A stretch of 64,000 bases of DNA, from the NCBI RefSeq assembly GCF_000178955.2, contig NC_016631.1, forward strand, positions 1 to 64,000. Direction: 5' to 3'. The position numbers and the translations under genes are program-made. How positions within the stretch are numbered: position 1 is the stretch's first letter; each line of letters opens with the position of its first letter. The notes below the pieces were generated by a model, which saw nothing but the letters and a program-made list of their open reading frames with translations, ran no database searches and was not told the DNA's origin. This DNA comes from Granulicella mallensis MP5ACTX8 (GTDB taxonomy: Bacteria > Acidobacteriota > Terriglobia > Terriglobales > Acidobacteriaceae). This document shows positions 16,625 to 25,952 of the stretch, piece by piece.

Positions 16625-17896
16625 ATGCAAAACGAAACTGTAGCGATGAAAGAAAAAGAGCCCGTTAGCCGCCGTTCTTTTCTGGGCTCCGCAGCCGCCG
16701 CCATCAGCGCCGGAGCTGTTATCTCCGCGCCCTTCGCCTTCGCCCAGAGCAGGAGCGAGATCTTCAAGGGCGAACAGGATCATTCCGCCAGCAATCCCGG
16801 GCCGGTTAACAAAGCTATCGCCGGACAGAACGGCTCCTCCGAGCTGCCGCCCGACACCGACAAGGGCGACGTCAATCCCTTCTGGTACTCGTTCGATCTC
16901 TCGCATCGCCGCGTGCAGGACGGCGGCTGGACGCGCCAGGTAACGGAGAAAGACCTGCCCAGCTCCCGCGACCTCGCGGGTGTGAACATGCGGCTTACAG
17001 CCGGCGGCTATCGCGAGCTGCACTGGCACACCGCCAACGAGTGGGCGTTCATGATCTACGGCAACGCGCGCGTTACCGTGCTGAATCCCGACGGGACGAT
17101 CTTTATCAACGATGTAACGGAAGGCGATCTCTGGTACTTTCCCGCAGGATTTCCACACTCGATCCAGGGCCTCGGGCCCGATGGCTGCGAGTTCCTGCTG
17201 GTGTTCGATGAAGGCACATTCTCCGAGTATCAAACCTTCCTGATCTCGGATTGGCTGGCGCATACGCCGCCCGAGGTGATCTCCAAGAACTTCGGTCTGC
17301 CGGAGTCCGCGGTGCGCAAGCTGCCGGACGATGAGTTGTACATCTTTCAGGGCGAGGTCCCCGGTTCTCTCGAGGACGATAAGAAGGCAGTGGGCGGCAA
17401 GGCTGTGGAGTCGAAGATCGACTACACCTTCCGCATGAAGGCGATGAAGCCCACGCTTGAAAATGCAAGCGGCGACGTAAGGATTGTGGACTCCAGCCTG
17501 TTTACGCCCTCGAAGGCGATCTCCGGCGCCCTGGTGCGCATCAAGCCAGGCGGAATGCGCGAACTGCACTGGCACCCGAACGCCTCCGAGTGGCAGTACT
17601 GGATTAGCGGCAGCGGCCGGATGACGGTCTTCGCCTCGTCGGGCAAGGCGCGCACGATGAACTTCAATCCGAATGATGTTGGCTTTGTACCGGCGGTGGC
17701 AGGCCACTATATCGAGAACACGGGGACGGAGGACCTTGTCTTCCTCGAGCTCTTCAGGAGCAGTTACTTCGCGGAGTTCTCGTTGAACCAGTGGATTCGC
17801 CGCCTGCCGCTACAGATGGCGGAGGACCACCTGCACCTGAGCGAAGGGGAGATCGAGAAGATTCCCAGTACGAAGCTCGATGTTTTAGGTAGATAA
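16625..17896 (+). CDS. oxdC: Exported bicupin oxalate decarboxylase
   Basis: Manganese enzyme converting oxalate to formate and CO2. The 423-residue product has a Tat signal (SRRSFLGSAAAAIS near residue 15) followed by two cupin domains, each with a metal-binding motif: RELHWHTANEW in the first and RELHWHPNASEW in the second, plus later PAGFPHSI and PAVAGHYI histidines. The lid loop between domains, SENS in the Bacillus subtilis enzyme, reads SEYQ here (DEGTFSEYQTF), keeping the glutamate implicated in catalysis. AAGGAG lies 10 bases before the ATG. The export signal suggests action in the periplasm or outside the cell. Confidence 0.92.
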   Translation: MQNETVAMKEKEPVSRRSFLGSAAAAISAGAVISAPFAFAQSRSEIFKGEQDHSASNPGPVNKAIAGQNGSSELPPDTDKGDVNPFWYSFDLSHRRVQDGGWTRQVTEKDLPSSRDLAGVNMRLTAGGYRELHWHTANEWAFMIYGNARVTVLNPDGTIFINDVTEGDLWYFPAGFPHSIQGLGPDGCEFLLVFDEGTFSEYQTFLISDWLAHTPPEVISKNFGLPESAVRKLPDDELYIFQGEVPGSLEDDKKAVGGKAVESKIDYTFRMKAMKPTLENASGDVRIVDSSLFTPSKAISGALVRIKPGGMRELHWHPNASEWQYWISGSGRMTVFASSGKARTMNFNPNDVGFVPAVAGHYIENTGTEDLVFLELFRSSYFAEFSLNQWIRRLPLQMAEDHLHLSEGEIEKIPSTKLDVLGR

Positions 17897-17924
17897 AGCT
17901 TTTCGTCGTTGTTTGTTTTTCGTC

Positions 17925-18090
17925 GTCATCCTGGGCGGTACGCGAAGGACCCCCGTATTGGCACGATGCCACTGGAGCGAACGCTGCTTGCTGGCTAGCA
18001 TTGTTGGTCTGGGGCGGCCTAAACGGCTGTGCCCCTACCAATGCGGGGGTCCTTCGCCGATGGCTCAGGATGACGACGAGAAACAGACAA
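17925..18090. repeat. Palindromic repeat, family C (copy 1)
   Basis: The left arm CGTCATCCTGGGCGGTACGCGAAGGACCCCCGTATTGG is mirrored by CCAATGCGGGGGTCCTTCGCCGATGGCTCAGGATGACG on the right, with about 75 bp between. The flanks are T/G-rich on the left (TCGTTGTTTGTTTTTCGTCG) and A/C-rich on the right. It lies between oxdC and the CDF gene. Confidence 0.8.
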
Positions 18091-18202
18091 CGGCAACAAC
18101 CATGCCACTACAAATCACTTCCGAAGGCCGTTTCAAGCCTCTCGGATTCTGCCAAGCGTCTACACTAGAGATATGCCCGTCCCCGCCAAGTCCGGAGGCT
18201 CG

Positions 18203-19153
18203 ATGCAGCGCATCCTCAAGTTTTCGCTTGCGCTGACCCTGCTCTATATTCTTGCAACACTGTTCTTCGGCCTGCGTGCGCATTCGCTCGCGCTGATCTC
18301 CGAAGCCGGGCACAACGTCTCCGACTTTCTTGCGCTCGCGCTCAGCTTCGTCGCGGTTTATCTGCAGACGCGGCCGGCAACCGATGAGCGTACCTTCGGC
18401 TACCAGCGTGCGGGCGTTCTGGCGGGCTTCGTTAACGCGCTCAGCCTCCTGGTGCTCGCCGTCTGGATCGCCGTTACGGCACTGCAGCGATTCTTTCATC
18501 CGGTCACCGTGGAGCCGCACCTGATGATGGCCGTCGCCGCTGCCGGCGTCGTCATGAACGGCGCGATCGCCGCGCTGCTCTGGAAGTTCTCCGGCGACGT
18601 CAACATCCGCAGCGTCTTCCTGCACATGCTGGGCGACACGCTTTCGACCGCTGCCGTCATTCTCGGCGGCCTGGCCATTCTGTTCACGCATCAGCAGTGG
18701 ATCGATCCCCTGCTCTCGCTGATCATCGCGGCGATGATCCTGTGGAGCTCGTGGGGCATCGTGCGCGAGACACTGCACATCCTGCTCGAAGGTACGCCGC
18801 GCTCGCTCGACCTCGGAGAGATCCGCGCCGCCATGCAGGGTGTGGAGGGCGTCGTGAACGTGCATGATCTGCATGTCTGGAGTTTGACCTCGCAGTCGCA
18901 TGCGCTCTCCAGCCACGTACAGGTCATCGAGATGCAGCTCGCCGAGAGCGAAGCCGTGCTGGAGCGGATCAATCACCAGCTACGCGATCACTTCGGCATT
19001 CATCACTCGACGATCCAGATCGAAGTGACCGACTGCCCCACGGTCGATGGCTGCGTCTCGCCGCCGGAGCCGGATGTGATCGACGGCCACTCGCACCATC
19101 ATCATGGGCCGGGTGGGCATCATCATGGTCATGAGCATAGTCACGCGCATTGA
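18203..19153 (+). CDS. Cation diffusion facilitator (CDF) metal exporter
   Basis: Proton-coupled exporter of Zn, Co, Cd or similar divalent ions in the inner membrane. The roughly 316-residue protein has six predicted helices, the metal-site signature SEAGHNVSD in helix 2 and a second HxxxD-type site (HMLGD) in helix 5. A cytoplasmic domain follows (VHDLHVWSL), then a His-rich tail (SHHHHGPGGHHHGHEHSHAH) that may buffer metal. The ATG at 18203 is preceded by GGAGG at ideal spacing, unlike the ATG at 18173. It is a single gene, flanked on both sides by family C repeats. Confidence 0.93.
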   Translation: MQRILKFSLALTLLYILATLFFGLRAHSLALISEAGHNVSDFLALALSFVAVYLQTRPATDERTFGYQRAGVLAGFVNALSLLVLAVWIAVTALQRFFHPVTVEPHLMMAVAAAGVVMNGAIAALLWKFSGDVNIRSVFLHMLGDTLSTAAVILGGLAILFTHQQWIDPLLSLIIAAMILWSSWGIVRETLHILLEGTPRSLDLGEIRAAMQGVEGVVNVHDLHVWSLTSQSHALSSHVQVIEMQLAESEAVLERINHQLRDHFGIHHSTIQIEVTDCPTVDGCVSPPEPDVIDGHSHHHHGPGGHHHGHEHSHAH

Positions 19154-19177
19154 GGCGATGTTTTTGTCTTTCGTCTT

Positions 19178-19347
19178 TCTCCGTCATCCTGAGCGGTACG
19201 CGAAGGACCCCCGCATTCTGCACCATGCCTGATCGAGCGAACGCTGCCTGCCAAGCTTCGGTTGTTTAGACCTGTGCCTGGCCGAGATGCAGTGGCGGAC
19301 CCCAATGCGGGGGTCCTTCGCCGATGGCTCAGGATGAAGACGAAAAG
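19178..19347. repeat. Palindromic repeat, family C (copy 2)
   Basis: CGTCATCCTGAGCGGTACGCGAAGGACCCCCGCATT is mirrored by AATGCGGGGGTCCTTCGCCGATGGCTCAGGATGAAG, with about 90 bp between. It lies between the convergent CDF and S9 peptidase genes and fills that gap. Confidence 0.8.
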
Positions 19348-19356
19348 CGGGTGGTG

Positions 19357-21498
19357 CTATTGCCCGGGCTTCAGCGTCCGCTCAAAAAACTTCGCCGCCG
19401 CTTCATAGCTCGCGAGCCAGTCGCGATGCAACAGAAAGTCATGCACCTCATCAGGCAGGATCAACTCTTCGACAGGCACACCGCGAGCGCGCAGGACATC
19501 GGCCAGCACCGGAGTCTCGGCGTAGGCGACTTCGGGGTCGTCATCCCCATGAATGAAGAGCACGGGCGAGCGCCACTGATCCGCCGCCGCAATCGGTGAG
19601 CTGCTGCGAGCCTTTAGAGAAATCGCATCTTTCTCTGCATTTGATCCGCGCAGCCACTTGGCAGCGTCGTCTTCGAGGTTCCAGTCGTGGACTCCGTGAA
19701 AGTCCACTCCTGCGGCGAACAGGTCGGAGTTACGCGCCAGTGCCAGGGCTGTCAGGTAGCCGCCATAGCTCCCACCCCACACGCCGATGCGCTTCACGTC
19801 GACATCGTCGCGAGAGCGCAGATAGGCAGCGGCAGCGAGCACGTCGTTGTATTCCTTCGCCCCGGCGGCTCCTGAGTCTTCGCACTGGCGAAAGTCCATT
19901 CCATAGCCGATGCCGCAGCGATAGTTCACCGAGAGCACGATGAATCCGCGCGAGACGAGGTACTGGTTCATGGCATAGGCGTTGGAGTAGTAGTCCATCG
20001 CCGGATAGCCAAGCAGCATCTGCCGCTCAGGGCCGCCGTGGAAGAAGACGATGGCGGGCCGTTTGCCTATCCTGCTCACCAACTCTGGTTTGAACAACTG
20101 CGCATGGAGAGCAATCCCATCCGTCGAGTGCAAGAGCACCTGCTGCGGCGTGACTAACGTAGCCGGATAGCTTTGCGGCAGAGCGCCAGCATGTAACGCC
20201 GCAAGTGTTCCATTCGTAGCCACCAGCACAGGGTGCGAAGGCGTACGCGCATCGGAAGCAATGGCCGCAATTTTGCCGGTGGAATCCATCTGAGGATGTG
20301 TCTCAATTCCGCTGCCGTGAGTAAGCGCCATCGGCTCTGCGTTCGCGTGAACAAGATCGATCTTCCAGAGATGACGGCGATCGGCATCGGTGGCGTTGGA
20401 GGTGTAGAGGATCGTTCGTCCACCAGAATCCAACGTGGCATCTTCCACCTCGAAGGCTCCAGGAGTAAGAAGACGCGGCTGCGAACCATGCTCGTCAAGT
20501 TTTGGCGACTTGTCTTTGCTAGTAATTTGTATCGAGTAAAGATGCACCCAGCCATCCGCTTCACTGAAGAAGAGCAGCTTGCTACCTACAGTCCAGAACA
20601 CATGCGGGCCGCCGCTTGAGAGGTGAGGCAGAACACTCCCGCGCTCGTTGGGCTTCGGCGAGTAGAGAGTATGCGCTTCACCGCTGGCGCCATCCGCAAG
20701 CTGAATTGACCAGGGATACGCGGAGGTGCGGTTGGTCGCGAACTCCGGAACCTCTGTAAACGGCTTGCGCAGCCAGGCAATCTGTCTGCTGTCGGGGGAG
20801 AAACTCGGCGCGAGATCGCTGCCGGTCGAAGGCGCGAGAAAGCGGAGTGTGCGCGTGCCCAGATCGAAGAGGCCGATAAAGCTGTGGTCTTTACGGCGGC
20901 TGACGAAGGCCAGCAGCTTGCCATCCGGGGAGAGCGTGAGGGAGCTCGCGGAGCCACGGTCGAAGACAAGCTGATGTGCAGCAGTGGGAGCCGTGAGATC
21001 CGCGCTCCAGATCTGGCCTCCGCGCAGGAACAATACGCTTCGCCCATCGCGCGAAAACAGAGGGGCATGGCCTTCGCCAAGCAGCATGGGCTGCTGCCCT
21101 GCGGCGAGCGGTTGCACCCACACTTCGACCGGGGTGGGCCTCTGCAGGTGTGCCGGGTTTGCAGGCTTGCCGCCGGCACCGTTCTCCGCGCCGCGGTTGT
21201 AGGCAAGGCTGGTGCCGTCAGGGGACCAGGCGAGGCCGTCGATGTCCTGCCCATCGTCCTCGGTGTAGGTCGTGATCTGCCGCGCAGCCGCCTGCGGTCC
21301 GCCTACCCAGATATTGCGGCGTCCTTCGGCGTTTTCTATCCAGGCAAATTGCGTGCCGACTGGGGCTGCGGTAAGCGCGAGCGCATAGGGCGCGCTGAGA
21401 ATCTGCTGTAGGGTAAAGACTTGTTGGGCTGGTGCCGGACTTGTGGCGGCCAGGCTTGTGGCGACAAGAATCAACGCAAGAGGAAACAAGCGGCGCAT
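19357..21498 (-). CDS. Exported S9 family peptidase (prolyl oligopeptidase/DPP-like)
   Basis: Serine peptidase that probably removes short peptides outside the cytoplasm. The roughly 713-residue protein has a signal peptide (MRRLFPLALILVATSLAATS to about residue 25), an N-terminal beta-propeller with WD40-like repeats (SPDGTSLAYNR, SPDGKLLAFVSRR, SPDSRQIAWLR), and a C-terminal alpha/beta-hydrolase. The catalytic triad is visible as GGSYGGYL (Ser), HGDDDPEV (Asp) and DEVHDF (His). I start it at the ATG at 21498 because an upstream in-frame ATG would place 21 residues before the signal peptide and overlap the divergent gene; no clear ribosome site is visible. Confidence 0.9.
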   Translation of the reverse strand: MRRLFPLALILVATSLAATSPAPAQQVFTLQQILSAPYALALTAAPVGTQFAWIENAEGRRNIWVGGPQAAARQITTYTEDDGQDIDGLAWSPDGTSLAYNRGAENGAGGKPANPAHLQRPTPVEVWVQPLAAGQQPMLLGEGHAPLFSRDGRSVLFLRGGQIWSADLTAPTAAHQLVFDRGSASSLTLSPDGKLLAFVSRRKDHSFIGLFDLGTRTLRFLAPSTGSDLAPSFSPDSRQIAWLRKPFTEVPEFATNRTSAYPWSIQLADGASGEAHTLYSPKPNERGSVLPHLSSGGPHVFWTVGSKLLFFSEADGWVHLYSIQITSKDKSPKLDEHGSQPRLLTPGAFEVEDATLDSGGRTILYTSNATDADRRHLWKIDLVHANAEPMALTHGSGIETHPQMDSTGKIAAIASDARTPSHPVLVATNGTLAALHAGALPQSYPATLVTPQQVLLHSTDGIALHAQLFKPELVSRIGKRPAIVFFHGGPERQMLLGYPAMDYYSNAYAMNQYLVSRGFIVLSVNYRCGIGYGMDFRQCEDSGAAGAKEYNDVLAAAAYLRSRDDVDVKRIGVWGGSYGGYLTALALARNSDLFAAGVDFHGVHDWNLEDDAAKWLRGSNAEKDAISLKARSSSPIAAADQWRSPVLFIHGDDDPEVAYAETPVLADVLRARGVPVEELILPDEVHDFLLHRDWLASYEAAAKFFERTLKPGQ

Positions 21499-21559
21499 AC
21501 GGGGAAGATTATCAGCGGATAGGCCGTCGTGCATCCAATTCATGTAAGGGGCGTATGCC

Positions 21560-22060
21560 ATGTCGCAGAGCCATGTTCAGGACCACATCGAACTGATCGC
21601 GAAACATGAGCAGGAGTTTCTCTCGCAGCGGTCGCGCGCGGTGCGGGCCAGTGACGCCATTGCGGGATTTGTCGGCAGCCTCTCCTTCGTCGTGGGACAT
21701 CTTTGCGTGTTTGCGTTGTGGATCGGGTACAACCTTCTGCCCCATACCCGGCACTTCGATCCGGCTCCGTTTTCTCTGCTGCAGACGTGTGTTGCGATGG
21801 AGTCGATCCTGGTGGCGAGCTTCATCCTGATGCGGCAGACCCGCCTGGGCCGCCGCTCGGATGAGCGCGACCACCTGATGCTGCAGATCCTGATGCTGAC
21901 CGAGAAGGAGATCACTGCCGTGCTGGGCATGGATCGGCATATCGCCAACGAGATGGGCTTGAGCCGGGAGGCCAATACCAAAGAGGTGCGCGAACTGAGT
22001 CAGGACACGTCGATTGAAGATGTGGCGCAGACGATTCGAGAGAAGTTGCCGGAGAAGTGA
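21560..22060 (+). CDS. DUF1003 family membrane protein
   Basis: A 166-residue protein with two adjacent hydrophobic helices (about residues 36-56 and 72-92), joined by a short loop containing HFDPAPFSLLQ, and followed by the RQTRLGRRSDERDHLMLQ motif characteristic of DUF1003. The C-terminal half is a charged helix probably in the cytoplasm. The function of the family is unknown. It is read divergently from the S9 peptidase, 61 bases away, with AAGGGG before the ATG. Confidence 0.82.
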   Translation: MSQSHVQDHIELIAKHEQEFLSQRSRAVRASDAIAGFVGSLSFVVGHLCVFALWIGYNLLPHTRHFDPAPFSLLQTCVAMESILVASFILMRQTRLGRRSDERDHLMLQILMLTEKEITAVLGMDRHIANEMGLSREANTKEVRELSQDTSIEDVAQTIREKLPEK

Positions 22061-22096
22061 TGGGGTGACGTTTGCTATCTCAACCTACCCAAAACC

Positions 22097-22250
22097 TTGT
22101 CATCTCGACCGAAGCATGACGGCTCTATGTCATGCGGAGTGGAGAGACCTGCAGTTTGCCTGTGCGGGTGATATTGCCTCCATGGGCAAGCCTGCAGGTC
22201 TCTCCACTGCGGCGCAAAAGAGCGCCTTCGGTCGAGATGACAGCGTTTGG
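22097..22250. repeat. Palindromic repeat, family D (copy 1)
   Basis: GTCATCTCGACCGAAGCATGACGG at the left end is mirrored by CGCCTTCGGTCGAGATGACAGCG at the right, and GGAGAGACCTGCAG by CTGCAGGTCTCTCC inside. The centre TTGCC..GCCTCCATGGGCAA is shared with copy 2 near 29.3 kb. It follows the DUF1003 gene. Confidence 0.8.
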
Positions 22251-22262
22251 GGTGGTCTATTT

Positions 22263-22305
22263 AAAAGTAAAGAGCAGTCGTTTTAAACGACTGCTCTTTA
22301 CTTCA
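22263..22305 (-). terminator. Terminator after prfA
   Basis: AAGTAAAGAGCAGTCGTTT and its exact complement form a 19-bp stem around a single base (22265-22303), 34 bases past the prfA stop and followed on the minus strand by TTAAATA. Confidence 0.75.
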
Positions 22306-22336
22306 ATCTCTCCGCTGTGTAGACGCAAAGCCCAAA

Positions 22337-23407
22337 TCAGGCAGCGACTTCTGCACGCAGCCGCTCCGCCGTGTAGTGTGCGATCAACGCGTCTACCGTC
22401 GGCTGCAGCAGGCCTTCCATCACCATCGCAAGCTGATGGTTCGTCAGCCCGATGCGGTGATCGGTCAAGCGGTTCTGAGGGAAGTTGTAGGTGCGGATCT
22501 TCTCGCTGCGATCGCCTGTGCCGACCTGTTGCTTGCGCTCCTTGGCCTGAAGCTGGTGAACACGCTCTGCCTCGACTTCATACAAGCGCGCGCGCAGAAC
22601 GCGCATGGCCTTTTCGCGATTCTTGATCTGCGACTTCTCATCCTGGCAGCTCACGACCGTGTTGGTCGGCAGGTGCGTGATGCGGATCGCCGAGTAGGTC
22701 GTGTTTACCGACTGTCCGCCGGGGCCGGAGGAGCAGAAGGTGTCGATGCGCAGGTCCTTAGCCTCGACCTTCACGTCAACCTCTTCAGCCTCGGGCAACA
22801 CGGCTACGGTGATGGCGGAGGTGTGTACGCGGCCCTGGGTCTCGGTCGCGGGAACGCGCTGCACGCGGTGCACGCCGGACTCGTACTTCATCTGCGAGTA
22901 GACCTTGTCGCCTTCGAATATGGCCGTCACGTCCTTCAGGCCGCCCACGTCGGAGTCGGTCTGGGAGAGTACTTCCACCTTCCACTTGTGCTGCTCGGCG
23001 AAGCGCAGGTACATGCGGAAGACTTCGGCGACGAACAGCGAGGCCTCGTCGCCGCCGGTGCCTGCGCGCAGTTCGACGATGACGTTCTTATCGTCGTTCG
23101 GGTCCTTGGGCAGCAGCAGTACCTTCAACTCTTCTTCCGTGGTGGCAAGCTTCGGCTCAAGTGTAAGGAGTTCGTCCTCGGCCATAGCGCGCATCTCGGC
23201 GTCACTCTCGGTGAGCATGGCTTTGGCTTCGGCGACGCCGTCGCGCAGCTTGCGGTACTCGCGGAACTTGTCCACCGTGGGTTCCAGGTCGCGATGCTGC
23301 TTGGCGACGGTCTGAAACTTCTTCTGGTCGGAGACCAGGGTGGGGTCGCCCAACTGGCGGCCGAGGTCTTCGTAGCGTTCTTCAATCTGGTCAAGGCGGT
23401 CGAACAT
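22337..23407 (-). CDS. prfA: Peptide chain release factor 1
   Basis: Recognises UAA and UAG stop codons and triggers peptide release. The 356-residue protein has the standard class I release-factor architecture: an N-terminal helical domain (about 1-100), the PAT recognition motif in [13 protein letters not shown] typical of RF1 rather than RF2, the catalytic GGQ in [10 protein letters not shown] (about residue 230), and the C-terminal [11 protein letters not shown] motif. AGGAGG lies nine bases before the ATG. The prmC methyltransferase gene often found beside prfA is not adjacent here. A long hairpin follows the gene. Confidence 0.97.
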   Translation of the reverse strand: MFDRLDQIEERYEDLGRQLGDPTLVSDQKKFQTVAKQHRDLEPTVDKFREYRKLRDGVAEAKAMLTESDAEMRAMAEDELLTLEPKLATTEEELKVLLLPKDPNDDKNVIVELRAGTGGDEASLFVAEVFRMYLRFAEQHKWKVEVLSQTDSDVGGLKDVTAIFEGDKVYSQMKYESGVHRVQRVPATETQGRVHTSAITVAVLPEAEEVDVKVEAKDLRIDTFCSSGPGGQSVNTTYSAIRITHLPTNTVVSCQDEKSQIKNREKAMRVLRARLYEVEAERVHQLQAKERKQQVGTGDRSEKIRTYNFPQNRLTDHRIGLTNHQLAMVMEGLLQPTVDALIAHYTAERLRAEVAA

Positions 23408-23643
23408 AAGGCGGCTCCTCCTGCGAGGGCAGGGATTAGGGCACAGGGATTAGGGATTAGAAAACGAAACAGAGCGGGTGGGCGCAGCTAGGCAAAGTCG
23501 TGACGAGGAGGCGTCACGCGGGAGGTGCTCACCGAATTTGTGCCTGTGCGAAACATGTCTATTTAGATGATACAGCCGCCGTCAAGGGTGCGTAGACGTG
23601 GTATCGGTATCGGCTTTGAGGCCAGGACCTGCAAGGATCGTAG

Positions 23644-23745
23644 TTGCTGTTGCCTGTTTTTCGCCGTCATCCTTCGCGTACCGCTCAGGATGACGACAAA
23701 AAACAAACAACGGCGGAAAACAGGTAACAACGAAACCAGGCAAAG
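23644..23745. repeat. Truncated palindromic repeat, family C (copy 3), in the prfA upstream gap
   Basis: GCCGTCATCC is followed directly by TTCGCGTACCGCTCAGGATGAC, as if the middle of a family C element had been lost. The flanks CCTGTTTTTCGCCG and CGGCGGAAAACAGG are themselves inverted. The rest of the 23408-23912 gap holds no gene; I see only AT-rich sequence near 23765-23800 that might contain the promoter of the next gene. Confidence 0.6.
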
Positions 23746-23912
23746 GCAAAAGGTTGCCCCGGAAGCTACTTTGACAATGTCTTTACAAATACATGACATC
23801 GCAAAACCCAACTCTCACGCTAGAATGGCAGTAGAGAAATGGCGATTAGCGAATTCCATTCGCCCGGCCTGACTTGCAAGTGCAGACCATCCTCTCCCGG
23901 AGACTAACTTTC

Positions 23913-24605
23913 TTGAATCTGCGCCTCCTTCCCGCATCGTTCTCCTTCCCTATACGCAAACTCGCGTTTGCTGGTTTTGCCCTCGCCGGTCTGCTCGGCC
24001 TGAGCCTTCCTGCCTCTGCTCGCAGCACACGAATGCACATGCACTCACGCGTACTGGCCTTCAGGCCGGTGGCCCTGCTTTCTCCTGGAACCCTGCCCGA
24101 GGACGGCGAAAGCCTGCCCACGGCCGGCCACAAGTACGAGTTGAAGCTCTACCATCTGCACACCGGCGAGAGCATCGACGTGGTCTATCGCATCGGCAAT
24201 GTGTACATTCCTGCCGCGATGGAGAAGCTCAACCACTTTCTGCGCGACCACCGGACCGAGGATGAGAGCCACTACGATCCCCATGAGTTCGACCTGTTGC
24301 ACAACCTGCTGGCCCGGCTAGGCCGCCCGCAGGGCATGATCGACGTCGTCTGCGGCTATCGCACCCCGGAGAGCAACGAGTACCTGCGCACGCTTAGCGC
24401 GGATACCGGCGTGGCCAAGCATTCGCAGCACATGGAGGCCAAGGCGATCGACATCCGCGTGCCCGGCATCCGTACCCGCCGCCTGCGCGATGCTGCGCTG
24501 AGCCTGCAGGCCGGGGGCGTCGGCTACTACCCGATCAGCCAGTTTGTGCATGTCGACGTGGGTCCAGTCCGCCACTGGACATTCTCCGGTCATGGCGACA
24601 GCTAG
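23913..24605 (+). CDS. Exported M15-like peptidase, DUF882/YcbK family
   Basis: Probable peptidoglycan-acting metallopeptidase of the YcbK (MepK) family, which cuts cross-links in the cell wall. The roughly 230-residue product has an N-terminal hydrophobic signal (about 12-35), then the family motifs CGYRTPESN, KHSQHMEAKAIDIRVPG (His and Asp metal ligands) and GVGYYP..FVHVDVGP with the last conserved histidine. The start is uncertain: TTG at 23913 has GGAGA ten bases upstream, while a TTG at 23874 would lengthen the leader by 13 residues and include an RR pair. It is followed closely by the Rieske gene. Confidence 0.83.
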   Translation: MNLRLLPASFSFPIRKLAFAGFALAGLLGLSLPASARSTRMHMHSRVLAFRPVALLSPGTLPEDGESLPTAGHKYELKLYHLHTGESIDVVYRIGNVYIPAAMEKLNHFLRDHRTEDESHYDPHEFDLLHNLLARLGRPQGMIDVVCGYRTPESNEYLRTLSADTGVAKHSQHMEAKAIDIRVPGIRTRRLRDAALSLQAGGVGYYPISQFVHVDVGPVRHWTFSGHGDS

Positions 24606-24646
24606 GCCCGATTGATCCAACCTTGCACCTGAGGCCATAATGCTTC

Positions 24647-25726
24647 ATGACGACCTCTACCAGCTTCCTTCCGGCCTCTGAGTTAGTTTCAGCAGAGTCT
24701 GCGCAGGCCGTTCTCCCCCGCGGATGCACCTTTACCGAGTCCGACTGGCGGGCGCTTGCGCCATTCTGGTACCCGGTCGCCTTCTCGCACGAGGTCGGCA
24801 GCCAGCCCTACGCGGCGACTCTGCTTGATGAGCGCGTTGTGGTCTATCGCCTCTCCGACGGCAAGCTGGCCGCGGCACGGGATATCTGCCAGCATCGCGG
24901 CGTTCCGCTGAGCATGGGGCACGTCGAAGGCGACGAGATCATCTGCAAATATCACGGGCTGCGCTACGACCGCGAGGGCCGCTGTACCTGCATCCCCGCG
25001 CATCCCGGCGGAGCGATCTCGCCACGCCTGCGCCTCCAGATGTTTCAAGTGCAGGAGCGCTATGGCCTGGTGTGGGTGCGGCTGGTGGACAACGGACCGC
25101 TGGCATTGCCGGAGATGAACGAGTGGGACGACCCGGCTTACCTGACGGTACTGCCCAACAGCGTTCCGATTAAAGCCGCCGCAGGGCGCCAGATTGAGGG
25201 CTTCCTCGACGTCAGCCACTTCGCGTTCATCCACACGGAGAGCTTCGGCGAGGCAGACAACACGGTCGTGCCGGACTATCCCATCACGAAGACTCCGGCT
25301 GGGTTTGTGGCCGATTACATCAGCACGGTCAGCAACTACTCGCATGGGTACAAGCACCTGAACCCGCCGGACTTTCTCTGGCGCAGGCGGTTCGAGGTCT
25401 ACTACCCCTTTACGGCAAAGCTCACGGTCTTCTTTCCGAACGACGGCCAGCTCCACATCATGAATGCGGCGTCGCCGGTCTCCGCGCGGCAGACGCAGCT
25501 CTTTGTGCCGATCTGCCGGAACTTCGATAAGGACGCTCCGCTGCAGGCGACGCTCGACTTCAACCACCAGGTGTTTGCGGAGGATATCGCGATCGTGGAG
25601 CGGCAGTGGCCGGAGGATCTGCCGATCGATCTCCAGGAAGAAGCGCATTTCCCGGCGGATCGCAGCTCGATTGCCTATAGAAAGGGACTTGCTGCTCTGG
25701 GTCTGGGGCGCAGTTATACGGCGTAG
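24647..25726 (+). CDS. Rieske non-heme iron oxygenase, alpha subunit type
   Basis: Oxygenase that hydroxylates or demethylates a small organic substrate, probably aromatic, using electrons from an unlinked reductase. The 359-residue protein has the Rieske 2Fe-2S motif in two parts, CQHRGVP and CKYHGLRYD (about residues 82-108), and the mononuclear iron site FLDVSHFAFIHTESF (two His). A later acidic residue in EDIAIVE probably completes the facial triad. The layout is closest to vanillate demethylase/dicamba monooxygenase-type enzymes. No reductase or ferredoxin gene lies nearby, so the substrate is unknown. Confidence 0.88.
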   Translation: MTTSTSFLPASELVSAESAQAVLPRGCTFTESDWRALAPFWYPVAFSHEVGSQPYAATLLDERVVVYRLSDGKLAAARDICQHRGVPLSMGHVEGDEIICKYHGLRYDREGRCTCIPAHPGGAISPRLRLQMFQVQERYGLVWVRLVDNGPLALPEMNEWDDPAYLTVLPNSVPIKAAAGRQIEGFLDVSHFAFIHTESFGEADNTVVPDYPITKTPAGFVADYISTVSNYSHGYKHLNPPDFLWRRRFEVYYPFTAKLTVFFPNDGQLHIMNAASPVSARQTQLFVPICRNFDKDAPLQATLDFNHQVFAEDIAIVERQWPEDLPIDLQEEAHFPADRSSIAYRKGLAALGLGRSYTA

Positions 25727-25737
25727 AAGGTGTTTGG

Positions 25738-25802
25738 TGTCACTCCTGCTGTTGTCTTTGCTTTTCTGGTTGTCATTCCGAGGCGTAGCCGAGGAACCTG
25801 CT
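25738..25802. repeat. Solo arm of palindromic repeat family A
   Basis: CTGTTGTCTTTGCTTTTCTGG, TTGTCATTCCGAG and GAACCTGCTGTCTGC match the left arm of the family A elements at 15.1 and 39.8 kb, with small changes (GGCGTAGCCGAG for GCGCAGCGAG). No right arm follows; a different palindrome begins instead. Confidence 0.75.
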
Positions 25803-25831
25803 GTCTGCTTGGATTGTCCATGACTTTCGCA

Positions 25832-25952
25832 TGGCAAGAACGGAAGGGCACGGTTTCAACCGTGCCAATAGAAGCGCAACAGCACGAGGAGAGATAAAAG
25901 AACGGCTCTACGGCATGGCAGAAGCCATGCCCTTCCGTTCTTGCCTCACGAA
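25832..25952. repeat. Palindromic repeat, family H
   Basis: GGCAAGAACGGAAGGGCACGGTTTCAACCGTGCC on the left is mirrored by GGCATGGCAGAAGCCATGCCCTTCCGTTCTTGCC on the right. Each arm contains its own small hairpin, so the whole could fold as a double-hairpin cross. It sits where the missing right arm of the family A copy would be expected. Confidence 0.65.

Noticed and set aside
23768-23800. TTGACA as a possible -35 box before the M15-like gene
   Set aside because: No acceptable -10 lies at 16-18 bases; too weak to list as a promoter.
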